A DNA stretch of 64,000 nt from Hydnum rufescens UP504. Lineage: Eukaryota; Basidiomycota; Agaricomycetes; Cantharellales; Hydnaceae. The stretch is taken from NCBI GenBank assembly GCA_014904985.1, contig MU129027.1, positions 109,311 to 173,310 of the forward strand. The letters run 5' to 3'. The position numbers and the translations under genes were made by a program. Positions 13,873 to 27,013 of the stretch are shown one piece after another. Within the stretch, counting starts at the first letter, position 1; the number at the start of each line of letters is the position of its first letter. Below the pieces are notes generated by a model. It had not been told where the DNA came from and searched no databases. It worked only from the letters and a program-made list of their open reading frames with translations.

Positions 13873-16800
13873 TCAGACGTCCGTAGATGTTTCGAGTTTC
13901 CCGAGCCACTTTGAGAGGCTTTCTGCTTGCTCTCGCACAGCTTCCAAAATTTTAGTCCTATACGTTTGCGGATTGAAGGAGTAAGTCTAAGATATTGGTG
14001 CAAGGATGAAAGGGCACCCACTCTTGGGCTAACCTGCGATTCACACTTCTTAGTTGAGCACTCCCAAGTCCAACAGGAACGCTCCCAGGTCTCCGCGGGG
14101 TCCGCTTCCGATCTTCTTCCTTCTTTGTCAGTTCCTCCATTTGTGGTCGAAGTACGGCAAGTTGGTACTTGAGCTAACAAAATAAATAAAGTAAAATCAC
14201 ATTCAGTGTATTTCATTGAGACCAAGCAGCTTACTAGTTCTGTCCGTGAACGCAAAGAGCGCCCATCCCCTGCGTCATCCTCGTCGCCTCCAATTTCGCG
14301 CTTCATTCTTCCAAGCTCCGCAAACCACTTACTCTCGAACTCACTCAGCTTGGGCGAGTACGAGTCCATAAGCCGCTGCAAAACGCGGTCCAAACGCGTT
14401 ACGAGCGCACTCTGGAGCTCCGCGACTTTCTTCACACGTGCAGCAATACTTCCATCATGTTCATCTGAGGCACCTTTAGGAGGCGAGGAGGCGGCAGACG
14501 CCGACTTGATTTGCGCCGTCATTTCAGCAAGTTTTGCCAACTGCCGCGACATTTCACGGTTCTGCAACTCTATGCGCTCCTGTACGCTATTCACTGCAGC
14601 CGTTATATCCCGCATGTCCGACCGAAGTCCTTCGACGCGTTTCCCGAACAGGCGAAGGGCATCGGGAGTAGGCGTCGATCTCCCAGAAGCCAGGAGCGCC
14701 GCTTGGGGAAGTTGTGAGGCGACACGAGGCGGAAATGTGGGAATAACGAAGGGGTCTTTGGCGAGGAGAGACACGTAAGCGGGCTCTGCGCCACCAGAAC
14801 TGAGCCCCTGTAGGGACTTCTTCTGAACACCGGAAGGAGCAGGAGATGACGCCCTTGGTCCTGGCGGTGGAGTGGCGTCACGAATATCAACAGGTCGAAG
14901 ACTCAACTCGATCGGGATTGCTTGGTATTGGGACGTCACGGCAAACAGAGTATAGTTAATAAATCCATTGTCGACCACTGCTATTGAAGCGATAGGAGCA
15001 CTAGTCCTGTAAGTATGGTGTTGAGCTGAATGATCACGAGTTCGAATTGAGAAGGTTCATTTTCCATACTTTTGTTGCGCAGAGAATGTGTCAAGCAGAT
15101 GGGTAACCTCGCTACCCCCCGTACTTTTGAGTGCCTCGATAAGCCGAGTATCGTCGTCATCCGTCAGTGCATGGGAAATGGCACGCATCCAAGAACGCAT
15201 ATCGATAACGTGAACGCCAAAGGAGTGGGAGATGTACACACGACCGGCGTACAGTGGGTCGATATGGAAGTGGCAATAATTGTCTTTGAGAAGGGATAAG
15301 AGAGAAGGAGAGGCTTCACGGAGAGTGGTAGTAATGCCCAGATCGATTGTCTCATAGGTCGTTAGGCTGGGAAGGTCCGCTGGGGACACACTAGTCTTTG
15401 TCGCCGACTGCGGGATTATTAGCGAAACCAAATCAAATTATCTGAACCCTCACGAAACTGGTACCTACCGGCTGGAGGTCCCACTTCGCCTCGACCTTGT
15501 CAGTGTCAAGACAAATGTCAACTTTTCCATCTTGATACACGATCCCAATGACACCTAATTTTTCCTTATCACCCTCAACTCCATTGTCATCCTCATCAAT
15601 AGTCAGATATACAATATCCATTGCAGGGTTCTCTATGTCATCATCGCCAGAACCAAGTTCGGGAGGAGCTGGTTGGAGGAGGAAGGGACCTTGGCGGGCA
15701 ATAGGGTATTTAAGAATTATTGGTGGACGAACATTCACTCGGGAGGACGTGGACGATGGCAGCGAGATAGTCGCTTTATCAGCGGATTCAAGCGCACCCG
15801 ATTTCAGTAATTGTTTCATGAGGGCATTAACGTATTTCAGTTGTTGGTCGTTTGTGATCGCAATGGCGTCCTCGTCTGTGATGATGGAAGTAGTGGGAGC
15901 AAGATCATGGGAGCTCAAAAACGCCGAAGTTCCAGCTTCTATGAGCTCTCGTTTCGCGGCAACGAAGCATTCCAGCGCCGGCACATATTCAGAAGGAACT
16001 AAGCTTGATTGCGCGATGGTGAATAAGCCACGGGTCAGATGCATGCGAGAACGGATAGAAGACTGACGCATTGGAAGGAAGGAATGGGGACATTGCCCAT
16101 ACATCGCCACTTTTCATGAGAGCAAAGACTGTGAGGGGACTCCAATCGGTATTGCCTTGACCGATGCAAAACGACACTGCTTCACGCGTTGATGGGTCTT
16201 CGACACTGTATTGCCCTCGTGTTCGCGGAGAAACGAAAGATAATGATTGCTGGGGTTCCTCTGCATCTCGCGATACGTCATACTCTCTGCATAGTATAGC
16301 ATCAGTACCGAAACTGGGGAAGATCATGAAGCAAAGCACCGGAACATTCCATCCGACGTGAGAACGAGCAGGGACGATGCACCGTCGTTCCACGGATGCC
16401 AGCCAATCTTCGCAATACGAGACGAACCCGACACGGCGTGATAATATTGCCCAACCTGTATGGATCTGCGAAATCAATGATAAACCATCGCCATATATCG
16501 AGGCATAATTGTACGCACTTGCAATCGACCCGAGGGTTCACAAGCTTGTAATATGATGGTCGTGGAAGGACGATGACCGCAACTTGATGTGTGCCCGCTA
16601 TTGCCAGCATTTTCCCCCCGGGACACATTGCAAGTTGTTTAATCTCAAATTGCACATTCGGTGTGTGTAGTGTCTTTATGTATATTCAATGAGACTTCAC
16701 GTCCAGTTAGACGCATTCGGGGCTACGTACTTTATACTGCCGAATCGACCCTCCGCTGGGGCTCTTAGAATCAACAAAAGTGGCAATACGAAGTTCATTC

Positions 16801-17150
16801 CCAACAGCGAGTATCATATCTGGACCACGAAAGCACATCTTATTCGTTCGCCTTCGGGAGTTGGTAGCGCCACTCCCAGCTTTTGTCGCAGAATTGGGCG
16901 CATCACCTGAGAGCGTCTCCTCATGCTCTGCAGCACGAAAGATTGGGTGGTCGGGGAGATCTGCTAACCAAGCTGTCGTGCCTTGTCGTAATTGCATCTC
17001 AAGATTTTGGATTGGAGGTTCAAGGCGCGCGGAACTTTTGGGCCCGGAGATTTGCGCATCAGACGCATCCGCGTGGTCTGATGCGCGCATCACTTTGTTG
17101 TACAGCCACCCCTCAGCTATGTAGAGTGTTTTATTAAACTTGTTTGGCAT
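13873..17150 (-). CDS. Nucleoporin of the Nup88/Nup82 family
   Basis: Cytoplasmic-side nuclear pore component that anchors the mRNA export platform. The N-terminal beta-propeller part is spread over exons from 17150 (MPNKFNKTLYIAEG) through FRGPDMILAVGNELRIATFV, IKQLAMCPGGKMLAIAGTHQ, TREAVSFCIGQGNTDWSPLT with FALMKSGDVWAMSPFLPSN, and YETIDLGITTTLREASPSLL with FHIDPLYAGRVYISHSFGVH. The C-terminal part (about 13880-14870) is a long coiled coil (FGKRVEGLRSDMRDITAAVN, SVQERIELQNREMSRQLAKL), interrupted by a Ser/Ala linker, and ends at TGA 13873-13875 after LGKLETSTDV. The order propeller then coiled coil fits Nup88/Nup82. Sequence conservation of this family is low, so the assignment rests on architecture plus several characteristic segments. 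It is convergent with RPN12. Confidence 0.8.
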
Positions 17151-18984
17151 GCTAGGACCCTTGGTGATAACAATTTAAAGCTTTGGAAATGCCATTTGGG
17201 CCCATACGACTCTGTCAACTCTTACTCAAAATATAGACTACTCAAAATACTACTCTAGGGACAAACATCAAATAGAATTTTGTGTCCCTGTGTCACCCTG
17301 GAGGTCCTTAAGCTTACCTTGCCCCTTGTGACTTTAAGGTGTTATGTGTGTCAACTTCTCATAGGTGCGATTTCTGGTCTTGAACATCAGTTCCATCATT
17401 GCTGAGGTTTTGCTAGTCCCCTAGGGTATGACTTCACATCTGCCTGGTGGCTCTCAACCACTTGAGGAATATCTGCCTTTGCCACCTGCGTTCTCAAGCA
17501 GTGCCCAAATACCCAAATATTTCGTCTACGAACTCATGCAGTTTCCGATGGTCATGTGGAGAACGGTTGATTCCTGCATGAGCGACACACTGGAAAAGCA
17601 ATGGATTTATTGAAACTTGCATTCCAAGGCTCACCACAATCTTTGTACACAAGAAATACACCCCACCTTCGACATGCAGACCTAGGTAGGCACATCGAGA
17701 TGACACAATCATCATATTACGACGTGTGCACCACCTTCGGCCATCCGTCCAATGCTCAAGACTGTCTGCTTCGGCTCACTCTACCCACATGAAGACCACC
17801 CGCATGTCTAACCCCGCCCCAAATGTAGCATTCCTGGTCTGTAGAGCAATTGGCACTGTGCCGTGTCTTTCTGCCTTGCATAGCATCCAAATGATGATTG
17901 AATAATGTCTACTCACCACGACGCTCGAGGGAGAAGATAGTTGCGGTCATTGGAAATACTGCGTTCTGTGCGTCGTAAGGATTATATGAATAACATACCT
18001 CGCCTTTCTAGCCCTCACCTTAGGGATCTCTGGATCAACTGAAAGGAAATACAAAATTAGCAAATGCTTCCCTCGTTACTCGCCAGTGTTATTTCATTGC
18101 TGGTCTCAAAGGCGTCTGCAGAAGAGGCTATCGCCAGTGACGCGAGAACTTGTGGAATCCCCGAAGGATTTCAGGGGGGTTTTGGGGTAGCTGGGCTGTC
18201 ACACTCACGGAACACAAGGAACTGCGGGATCCCATGGGTCCACCCAGCCCTGTGGACAGAAATTCAGTTGTTGCGTGGCCCGGGGGGCCGTGGAAGAATC
18301 GGATGCTTGTACATAATGATGACATGTTTTCGTCGTCGGGCAGATTACACACAGGCAAAGATGATAGTCTTCCATCAACATATGGCCAATTTACAATGCT
18401 CCCGATGAAGAGTGAAGGCATTAGGTGGGTCTCACTGAGAAGAGTGTCCCGCGAAAGCACGTGAACAACAAAGTCCAAATACTGGAGGCAAAGGAACGCG
18501 AGCCAAATCAGTGACACCCCCCGAGCGCGTCAGTCGACGCATTATGGAAGTGACAAAGTTGAAGAAAACTGCAATTGGAGTTTTGTCCCTCCCAAAAACA
18601 TAGGCCACACTCGGCTGGACATGAAATCCGTCGTCCCGATTTCCAAAGTCCATTGCAAATTGCATCCAGTTGGCTTTGTGTTTCCAAATTTAGTAACCAA
18701 CAACAAGGCCTAGAGACTAAATTGTGGATGATTCTGTGCATCGGGGAAGATGATAACAACCATGAGAATAAGATAAGTCATGGATGGTGAATCTGGCCCA
18801 CAGCATAGTCAACACCAGTGATGCGCTTGCCATGCGCATTTCTCTGCCACCGATGTCCCGCTGCTGATGCTGATGCCGATGCGTGAACTCAATGGGAATT
18901 TTGATGCTGATTCGCGCATGTTTTGCGCGGACACGGATGCACATTTCAACTGTCCCGGCAGTCTCCGGTGGCACAAGGCGCGAC
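17151..18984. other. 1.8-kb stretch without a supported gene
   Basis: Sits between the divergent starts of the nucleoporin and Sec10. Several ORFs of 60-130 codons occur on both strands (17428-17613, 18064-18408, 18128-18517, 18432-18665), but none shows a motif, continuous coding composition across introns, or a family I know. The length is large for this compact region, so a decayed mobile element or a noncoding RNA is possible. I see no terminal repeats or target-site duplication. Confidence 0.4.
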
Positions 18985-21900
18985 ATGGCGCGGAACGATC
19001 TCTACGCGCCTGATCCTGCACTGCAAGAACTGCTGAAGCTAAAAACATTCGAAGTACGCGGATTTGAGGTTTTCTATGTTGTGTGCTTATTCCCCTTGTC
19101 TAGGACAATTTTGACATTCAGGAGTTTATCGGAGGGATATCAGACAACCTCATCGCCCAATCCAAGGAAGACACTGGTCGTGAGTTAAAGGATACACAAA
19201 TGTCACTGACACTCTAGTGATTATTTATTTTCAGCATTTGACCCGGCCCCATTCATTCGCACCTTTGAGTCGTCGGTGGACGCATTACTCGCCATACGTA
19301 AGGATGTCCAAACCAAGAAAGAGGCCATGGAAGACAATGTCCGCATCGCGGAGAGAGAATTTTCAAGGAAGCTTGCCGAGCTTAACTCGGGATTCGAGGC
19401 ACGAGTCTTGGAGCCTGTTGTTCAACTGTGGGGACACTGAACACTTGGCACAATTTCAGGCCGTTGGGAAATCTTTCAGTGGCATGGAGAATAAAATCAG
19501 TCAAGTCGGAAAGACGGCGATCCGGATAGGTGCGGCTGCAGTCCCATCCGTGCTGCTTGTGTTTGGATTACCGCGCTAACACTTCTACTCAGGCGAACAG
19601 CTCGAATCAATTCATATATCGAGACGGCGAGCTCAGGCAGCTCACGACCTGATTGATTATTATAACCAATTCTCGCACTCGGACACTTCGCGTCTGGACA
19701 CTCTGCGAAAGGATGGCGGCAAAGCTGGTCGACAACAGGTTGCTGTCATACTTCGCCGTTTGGTCACTGTAGCCAAGGAGGCGGACGTACCTGGCGCCGA
19801 AGAGGTGATTAATTTTCGTCTTTAGAATTTTTGGGCCACAGACATCGATATATTTCCATTTCAAGACTCGGAACAGGATCGATAAATATTGTGAATTATT
19901 CGAAAAAGATATGCTAAACCTATTCGACAAATCGTACCTAAAGGGAGATCCTAAAATGATGGGGGTACGGGGTTTTTGATCCTTCCTGATGCCGTATTAA
20001 CGCGTTCGCCACGGGCAGCATTGTGCCCAGACGCTGTTAGACTTCAATGGCGGTGCGTCATGCGTACAGGTTTACGTCAACCAACACGACTTCTTCATTT
20101 CCAAATCAAAGTTCCAAGAGATTAATATAACCGAGGAGAGCCAGATGTGGGTATTCTTTTCTAGGGGGTTTTGTGTTCGCTGACCCCGTAGCTGCAGGTG
20201 GGATATACTACCAGACCCCGACACCACCCCGCCCAAAGAGGAACCCGGCCTCACGGATCTCTTTCGCGAAATTCGGCATACTGCTGGACAGGAATCGGAG
20301 ATTATCCAAGCGGTCTTTCCAAATCCACCTTTTGTCATGCAAGTTTTTCTTCAACGTGTTTTTGCTCAATCGGTGGGTCGCAATTTTACACGCGCGCCAA
20401 TAATAAATACGATGTTGGCCGTCTCAGATCCAGCAGTACCTCGAACTTCTTCTCACGAAGGCGCAGTCATCCACGTTGGCGTATCTCCGGATTCTACAAC
20501 TCGCTCATGTCCAGGTCTCTAAACTAGTTGAGGACCTGAAAGCCTATGACATTTCCTCAGCATTGTCGCCTCGATCACCAAGCACTGCGGAACAACAAGC
20601 CCTTGGATCGGGAGTCGTCAATCCCGCTGCCCCTGGTGCAGGGGCAGGACTTGTGGTAGCGATCGGAACCATGCTTGAAAATGCAATGGAAGAACTCTTT
20701 GTGCCATATAATGAGGGCACTAAGTACTTGGATAAGGAGACCAAGAGTCTTTCCGAGATCTATTCAACGTACCTCAATCGCTTTACCAAATATCACGTAT
20801 GCTGCTCCTGGCTTCACGCGTTTTTTGCTACTTACCATCAACGAGTAGGAAGCAGCTTTGAAAGCGAAGTCTACTAAACTCTTTGACCGGCTAGCACAAT
20901 TAGCCAGCACCACCGCCACTTCGACAACGGCGAGTGGTGCCGGAGCCGCTGCCCAGGCTGCCGCCACGGCTGCCTTCATGAATATCAGCGGACGCATTCG
21001 TGCTGGAGTCGGCACTAATGGGCCAACTGCCCCTGTTCCAATCGTACCCGAGAAGCCAGAGGCTGGTCCTCCTCCTTTCACTGAGGATGACGGAAGGTTG
21101 AATGTAGACGTTGCGGAAAAAATTCTGAAGTGGCACGCAGAAGCCGTTGGGCGATGTGTGGAGCTTAGCCCACCATCCGATCTGTGGGTTTTCCCCTTGT
21201 CTCGAGTTTATCCTTTAAGTTGACTATCCGTGCAGTGCGAGAAATGCATTTGCTTTGATGAAGGAATTGGCAGAAATTCTCGCGCGTTCATACGTTGAGA
21301 CTGCCATTGAGAGGTGAGGACTCCGAACTTTAGGTATTCTTTACACTGTGGCGATCATACATCTTATAATCTAGTGCCGTTGCCCTTGTTGAGGCTCGAG
21401 ATCCAAAACTAGAGCCGGACCTTCAACCTATTTATACTCTCAAACAAGTGGATATGATATGCCACCTGTGGCAGCAATACGTAAACGTTGCACTTCTTCC
21501 TCTCGCAAACAATTCCGTGACTGTGCGGCGCGAAATGACTGTATTCAATAATCAGACCATTAGCCGCATCGAGGGTGCTTCGAACGGGATGCTTCAACGT
21601 GTTGCTGATTGTGCGTTTCCTTCCTCAGTTCTATTCGTTTGGCTTTCGTGTGTTCTGAAAGATCTCCTGATGCCAATGGGTAGCCATCATTTCATGGCTT
21701 TCAGCACAGCTAGCCAAGCAAAAGAAAAACGATTTCAAACCCAGGAATGATGATATTTCATTCGCCCGAGTAAACACGGAGCCCTGCGAAGCCTGCTGTG
21801 ACTGCCTCGAAAAGGTGCGCGACGCAGCTAAAGAATGTATAAGCGGCAAAAACTTGGAAGCGTTCCTGATGGATATTGGTGTCTCGTTTCATACGTATGT

Positions 21901-22531
21901 TTATGTCCGCTTTCATTGTTAGTAGAGTTCTGAAGACGCTTTGCGCAGACTATTACTTGATCATTTGAAAAAGTTCCCTGTCAGCGCCACCGGGGGACTC
22001 ATGCTCGCCAAGTATGTCTGCTCTGGAAATGTATGGGCTGTCTCTAGGATATTCATCTCTTTTATATCCAGGGATCTCAGATCTTATCAAGACACAATAG
22101 CAACCTTCGCATTGCCCTCACTTTCTGAACGGTTTGAATTTATTCGCCAACTCGGGAATGTCTTCCTAGTTCGCCCTGAGATTCTCAAATCTTACATCAC
22201 GGAGAATTATCTGGGTCGTATCGAACCTGCCTTACTGCGACCTTATTTGATGCAACGAAGCGATTGGTCCCAGTTCGAACGTGCATTCGACTTCGTCGCC
22301 GATCCTAGCGATGCACTCGGTGGAACGCCGACGCCCGGGACTGGCGGGACCGAAGGCATATGGTCCGGCACGGGGCCAATCAGAAGCCTTGGTGGTGTCG
22401 GGAATCTCAAGGATCGCTTTGCCGTGACTTCGGTTAGCAATCGCCTCAGCACCATGATGCGGGACCTCGAGAACATCCGCATTGGCGGCATAATTCAACT
22501 GCTGACAGTGGGCCATCCTCCGCCAATGTAG
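18985..22531 (+). CDS. Exocyst complex component Sec10
   Basis: Subunit of the octameric exocyst that tethers secretory vesicles at sites of polarised growth. The chosen start at 18985 gives MARNDLYAPDPALQELLKLK; an in-frame upstream ATG at 18883 would add 34 poorly conserved residues. Exons then read APFIRTFESSVDALLAIRKD, EDNVRIAEREFSRKLAELNS, SHSDTSRLDTLRKDGGKAGR, WDILPDPDTTPPKEEPGLTD with LFREIRHTAGQESEIIQAVF, and TLAYLRILQLAHVQVSKLVE. The 3' half gives MKELAEILARSYVETAIESA, LQPIYTLKQVDMICHLWQQY, EPCEACCDCLEKVRDAAKEC and PEILKSYITENYLGRIEPAL. The final exon ends GGIIQLLTVGHPPPM at 22531. Alpha-helical character throughout and the exon count fit fungal Sec10. All frame changes are explained by GT-AG introns, including one at about 20153-20202. 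Confidence 0.92.
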
Positions 22532-22758
22532 CGCATACAGCTAGTGAAGTAGGGAGACTAGGTGTCCATCCCATGGCACTGTCGTTTGCCTCATCGAATC
22601 GGTAGATTGCGTCGTGGATATATCCGCAGATTTCCATAACGCATTTTCTAGTTATTTTTGCATGGACTTAATTGTACCCCCTATCTGTACCCTGTACGTT
22701 GTACATGCCACATAATCCACTACACATCCTCAGTAGCCTCGATTATAACATACACCCT

Positions 22759-23773
22759 CTACTGCCCCACAAATATGGGTTTTCGTTTCTCCTTAAATGC
22801 TTCAAGCGCCTCGCCTCTATCCTTACTCCGGAGAAGTGGAGCATAACAAGCACGCTCAAAATCAAGACCTCTTTCAAGGGGGACTTGATCTGCGCGAGAT
22901 ATGGCCATTTTGGCGGCACGGAGCGCCAGAGGAGCTACAAACGTATTCGGGATGAGCGTTGTTAGGCAGCGATGAAAGATCGCATGAAGGGAGGAAGGAG
23001 ACAGACGAGGGAAAAATCAGTGATCGCACCTGCAGAAGATATCTCGTTTGCTAATTGCAGAGCTCTATCAAATGCGGACTCCGCGACGTATTCCACGAGA
23101 CCTATTTAGGGCGGCATCCATGAGTTAACCGTACGCCCCCGCCCCCCCAAAAGCGGCAGAATCATCGCACCGCAAGTGAGAGCTTCAGATGCAGTGAGCA
23201 TACGCCCGGTGAAGATGAGTTCCTTGGCCTTGGTGATACCAAGAAGCCTTGCAGCCCTCTGAGTTCCACCTGCACCAGGAATTATCCCCAATTTAGTCTC
23301 GGGAAGTCCAATCTTCGTCACGTCACTCCCTGCAATCCTAAAATCGCATGCAAGCGCGAGCTCGAGCCCGCCGCCAAGAGCTGGTCCGTCAATGGCTGCG
23401 ATTGTGGGCATACGAAAGTCTTCAAGTGCGGAAAAAGCAAGGCGAAGGTCGGAGAGGAAGTCCGATACAGCGGTGGCAGACATAGTGCGGCGCTCAATAA
23501 GGTCGGCCCCTGAACAGAACGATCCCCGTTCGGACGACCGAATAATTAGGACTCGAATGCTAAGGAGAACCCACAGCACAGACTTTAGTTTCTGAGGAGA
23601 TAAGATAGTGAACCATTAGCAATTCCGTACGATGGATCATTTGATGCGGCGTCTATAGAAGCACGGAGTTCACTCAATAGTTGCATGGAGATGGCATTCT
23701 TTGCCTGTGGACGGTTGAGAGATATAGCCGCTATTCCCTCTGAAATAGGCTCTATATAGGCTTGAGTCGTCAT
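22759..23773 (-). CDS. Enoyl-CoA hydratase/isomerase (AUH-like crotonase), probably mitochondrial
   Basis: Crotonase-fold enzyme closest in feel to methylglutaconyl-CoA hydratase of leucine breakdown. From 23773 it reads [20 protein letters not shown] then [20 protein letters not shown]. The oxyanion-hole segments are [20 protein letters not shown] and [20 protein letters not shown]. The catalytic-glutamate segment follows as [20 protein letters not shown]. Later exons give [40 protein letters not shown] and a C-terminus ending KRKPIFVGQ at TAG 22759-22761. The start is uncertain: the same frame stays open to 23959, but a basic, Ser/Leu-rich leader that looks like a mitochondrial presequence begins at 23852 in the neighbouring frame (see findings). 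It is convergent with Sec10, 227 bp apart. Confidence 0.88.
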
Positions 23774-23959
23774 CGACGACAGGCAGTCTCGCCCTGTAGG
23801 GCAGCTGAAGGCTGCCTCCAAGCAACTTCGACGGTCGGAGCAGAAAGGACATATAATATCGGAAACTGCCGTTATCTCAATCTTATCGATTACTGGATCT
23901 GTGACTTCTGAATGCGTTCGGGTGTGTGTGTTTCCTATCCTGCAGAGGACAGCAACCAC

Positions 23960-25238
23960 CCGTTAAGTGCAGAGTTTAGGGTAGTAATCTATCGTCCAAT
24001 TATTTGTGCTAAATCGGTGGTTCCACAACTATCTCTCGTTGTCAAGATTGAGCTTCTGAGTTTAAAAGGTCGTGCATGGTGCACACGATGCTTCATGGTC
24101 CAAGATGTATGCATATTCATGAGCCTAGGCCTCACCCCTCCAGGAGGTTGACTGCAGATCTTACAGTAATCGGCCGTGAGCTTTCGATGAAACTGCGGGA
24201 GTAGCGACTTGCGATGCCTCGATTCCGGCGTCCCGTCTCCGAGCCTGGGGTTCTGTACGCAGGAGGCGTTAGCCCCCCCGTCACCCCGAGGTCAGAGGCA
24301 TCGAAGTAGCCTTGCTAGGCTAAGTGTCCCCCTCGCCCAACACTCAACGTGAGTCGCATAGTGCCGTAATATAATATTCCCAATAGATAGAATATCTATC
24401 AATTACCAGGAGGTGTGCCATAGCCTTGATCTTCGTAGCCATGCACTTGTCTCCTAACCCCCCTCATGCCTCATGCCACCAATACCATCACGTGGTGGAG
24501 CAATATCACCCCGTCATACCAACTTCCAATCGGCGCGCGCCTATCTAGGATCTGATCGATTCCGCTGCATCAGCTCAGGTGTGGACTAGTGGCCGTCTCC
24601 TCACCCCAAGCACCGCAAGGCCATATGCATATATCCACGAAATTCAATCCATCCCCTTACCCCGCCTCTGACGCGTCGACGCTATTCGTGGGGCGGATAG
24701 TAGGTGCGTGGGGTATACGACCCCCCCATTTAGGGGACATCTAGGGTTGAGCGTATGCGTCTCTCGGGGCGGCTAAAAATGACAGGAAGGGTTATAGGGT
24801 GAAAAAAGCGACTGGAAGCAGGTTCTAGTGCCGGAGGGACTTTCGCCTCGTTGATTGCCAGGACGGAGGGCAGAATTTGCTACCTGAGACAGAATAATAA
24901 ATAATTTAAAAGGGTAGTTAATCTGAGTTGCAAAATCTCGTGTGTAGATCGTGGTCGCCCAATTCAATAGATCATGCAATGAAATTTTAGCGGGGAGTCG
25001 TGTACCTGTCGTGGCTGGAAGGAACTACTTCCTAGGAAAGTGAAATTCAGGACAAAAAAACGCGGATGGAGCAGTGCTCGTGGCCACTCCTGACACGTAC
25101 GTATGCTCTAGGCGACCAGGTTCCCCCCCCCTTCCCGAATCTATAAAACTTGAGGCAAGCGCACCTTAGCCCTTGTCTCTCCCACCAACGTCCTCCATAC
25201 CCTCACATCTTCTTCCCTTGATCTATCTGTCCGGAGGG
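23960..25238. other. Gene-free intergenic stretch, part GC-rich
   Basis: No ORF here shows coding structure. 24180-24720 is GC-rich with C-homopolymers (24274-24280, 24721-24727) and a 13-nt AT-rich patch (24369-24381). At 25140 TCTATAAAACTT is a good TATA-type element, followed by a CT-rich leader up to an ATG at 25239, so the right end is probably a plus-strand promoter. I see no tRNA cloverleaf. Confidence 0.45.
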
Positions 25239-27013
25239 ATGCGAGATATTTCCCTTGCGCCCAGCCGGGCGCCGGGGGACCTACCTCCAACTATGTCTCG
25301 CCTGGAGGATTTATCTATGAATTTCAGAATACCCTTGGACATCACCTACATTCTCCCGAAGGGGATATGGCAGAGCAGGAGTACCTGTCGTGGGCGACTA
25401 ACGACGTCTCCAAACACAACGAGGGAGATGAAAAACTCCCGGTGAGTCAGATCAATGTCTCTCATCGTGGTGGACTCACTGGTGAGAGAGATGGTGTAGC
25501 CCGAGCCACCTTCTGTAGCAGTAGATATCGGGACTGATCAGTTGGGGACGCAGACGAGACCTGTACGCACGACTCTCAAACTATTCTTTGGACGAGCATC
25601 GATCACTGAGATCTCATCATGCCCAGGTCATCCCCACTGTCGCTTCGGCGACAGACCTTACTGGTTTGGAGGCGGCTTCCAAAGGACAGCAGTTGAAAGT
25701 CCTGCGGAAGTCGCCCCACAGTGTTCAGGCACGTATCGCCGAACACAAGAAGTTAAGATACGGAAGCACGAGAGATCTCAAGACACGATCGCGAGGTCCG
25801 GAGGAGAGTCAAGGGGGGAGCGAGGAAATGATGGTTGCTCGAGAAGCAATTCTTCATCGGTTCAGGTGTGACACACGTGACTTGGTGATTATTTCCTAAT
25901 TCCTTGGGTCTTCGGTCTCTAGACTGATCTCTAGCACTCTAGTCCGAAATTGGGCTTCGAAAGAGGGCGAGGGAAGAGAAGGCAGTGAGGACAAGCAGCG
26001 GTCATTGGGAAGCGCAAGAATTGGGTCCGCCCGAAAACTTCGTTACGGTAAATCGGTGTCGTCCAAGTTCCAAAAAGTATCAGCGACCGATCACAAGAAA
26101 ACCAGCCTCGACGTCCTGGGGATGGGATGACGCGTCGCTCAGTGATTTTTATTATTGTTTTACTTGAAGCAATGGTGGCTTGCTTGTCTAGTCTCCGTAC
26201 GTGTATGTACTCATTCCTACCTCTCGCAATTCGCATGAGAACTCCTGAAATATCGAAGAATGCTTATTTGGCCGGTGGGCAGACGGATCACGTACGTGGA
26301 GCACCACAAAGAGAGCGCTCTGAATGATAGGAAAGTCATTAAAGGAGCGCGGGAGGAAATGTTCAGGCTGCACGAAACATATCTGGCACCAAATCGAAGT
26401 GCGTCGTGTCCCAAGTTTGGTGAGCCCGAATCCGTGAAGCTCCATTCTACACAGACGTCAGTAAGGCTCCTTTTGAAGCAATGGAGACGGGGAAAATCTA
26501 TAGAGATTTTCCGCACCAAAGGTTGACTCATTTAACCATGTTGCCTGCCGTTCTGGATGGGGACAATTCAATATCTCAATCTGAGTACAGTAGCGTTTGT
26601 CTCAGAGTCAGTGGAGACAACGCCCAACTTTCAACACAAGCCAAAACCTCATCGACGGGTTGTCCCCGACGTCCTGCTTCCCCAAGCGCGGATATCCCGC
26701 TACAATCGCTTCTTTCGTACCTCAACCCCCGCTCGAACGAGTACGCGCCTGGCAATATGATGGAATTGTATTCGTGGATCCTCCAAAAGCCTTCCTTGAC
26801 ATCCTCATGGCATACCCACCAACACCATTACCAAAAGTGAAGAAGCGCCACCGAATCGGGCTCGTATTGCTTCCCTGGCCCCACAGGGACCTAGATGGGC
26901 CCCCGAGTTTACTGCGCTCCTGGGGTGCGGCGAGGAGGCAAGATTGGGCGATCAAACGTAATAAACCAAAATTCACTAATTGCACCAACCGAACCGTGAT
27001 TAAACCTAGTTGA
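25239..27013 (+). CDS. Hypothetical protein, several probable exons
   Basis: I do not recognise this protein. A TATA-like element at 25140 and a pyrimidine-rich leader precede the ATG at 25239 (MRDISLAPSRAPGDLPPTMS). Protein-like segments follow in shifting frames: 25588-25899 (SATDLTGLEAASKGQQLKVL, RKSPHSVQARIAEHKKLRYG, EEMMVAREAILHRFR), 26260-26526 (SALNDRKVIKGAREEMFRLH) and 26597-27013 (RVRAWQYDGIVFVDPPKAFL, DILMAYPPTPLPKVKKRHRI). The last has a distinctly basic, tryptophan-containing C-terminus. These pieces may be exons of one gene or of two. Exon joints were not resolved, so the span should be read as a coding-looking interval only. Confidence 0.35.

Noticed and set aside
14206..14778. 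190-codon plus-strand ORF
   Set aside because: Antisense to the coiled-coil part of the nucleoporin; low-complexity Ser/Arg composition mirrors the other strand.
15548..16066. 172-codon plus-strand ORF
   Set aside because: Antisense to nucleoporin exons that read as real protein on the minus strand.
17428..17792. Possible Ty1/copia coding remnant
   Set aside because: Suggestive short peptides only; no reverse transcriptase, integrase or RNase H motif could be read in any frame.
20150..20230. Apparent frameshift in Sec10
   Set aside because: A GT-AG intron beginning at GTGGGTATTC and ending GCTGCAG restores the frame to WDILPDPDTTPP.
24180..24720. GC-rich block as a possible tRNA or rRNA gene
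   Set aside because: No cloverleaf, A-box/B-box pair or rRNA-like core was found by eye.
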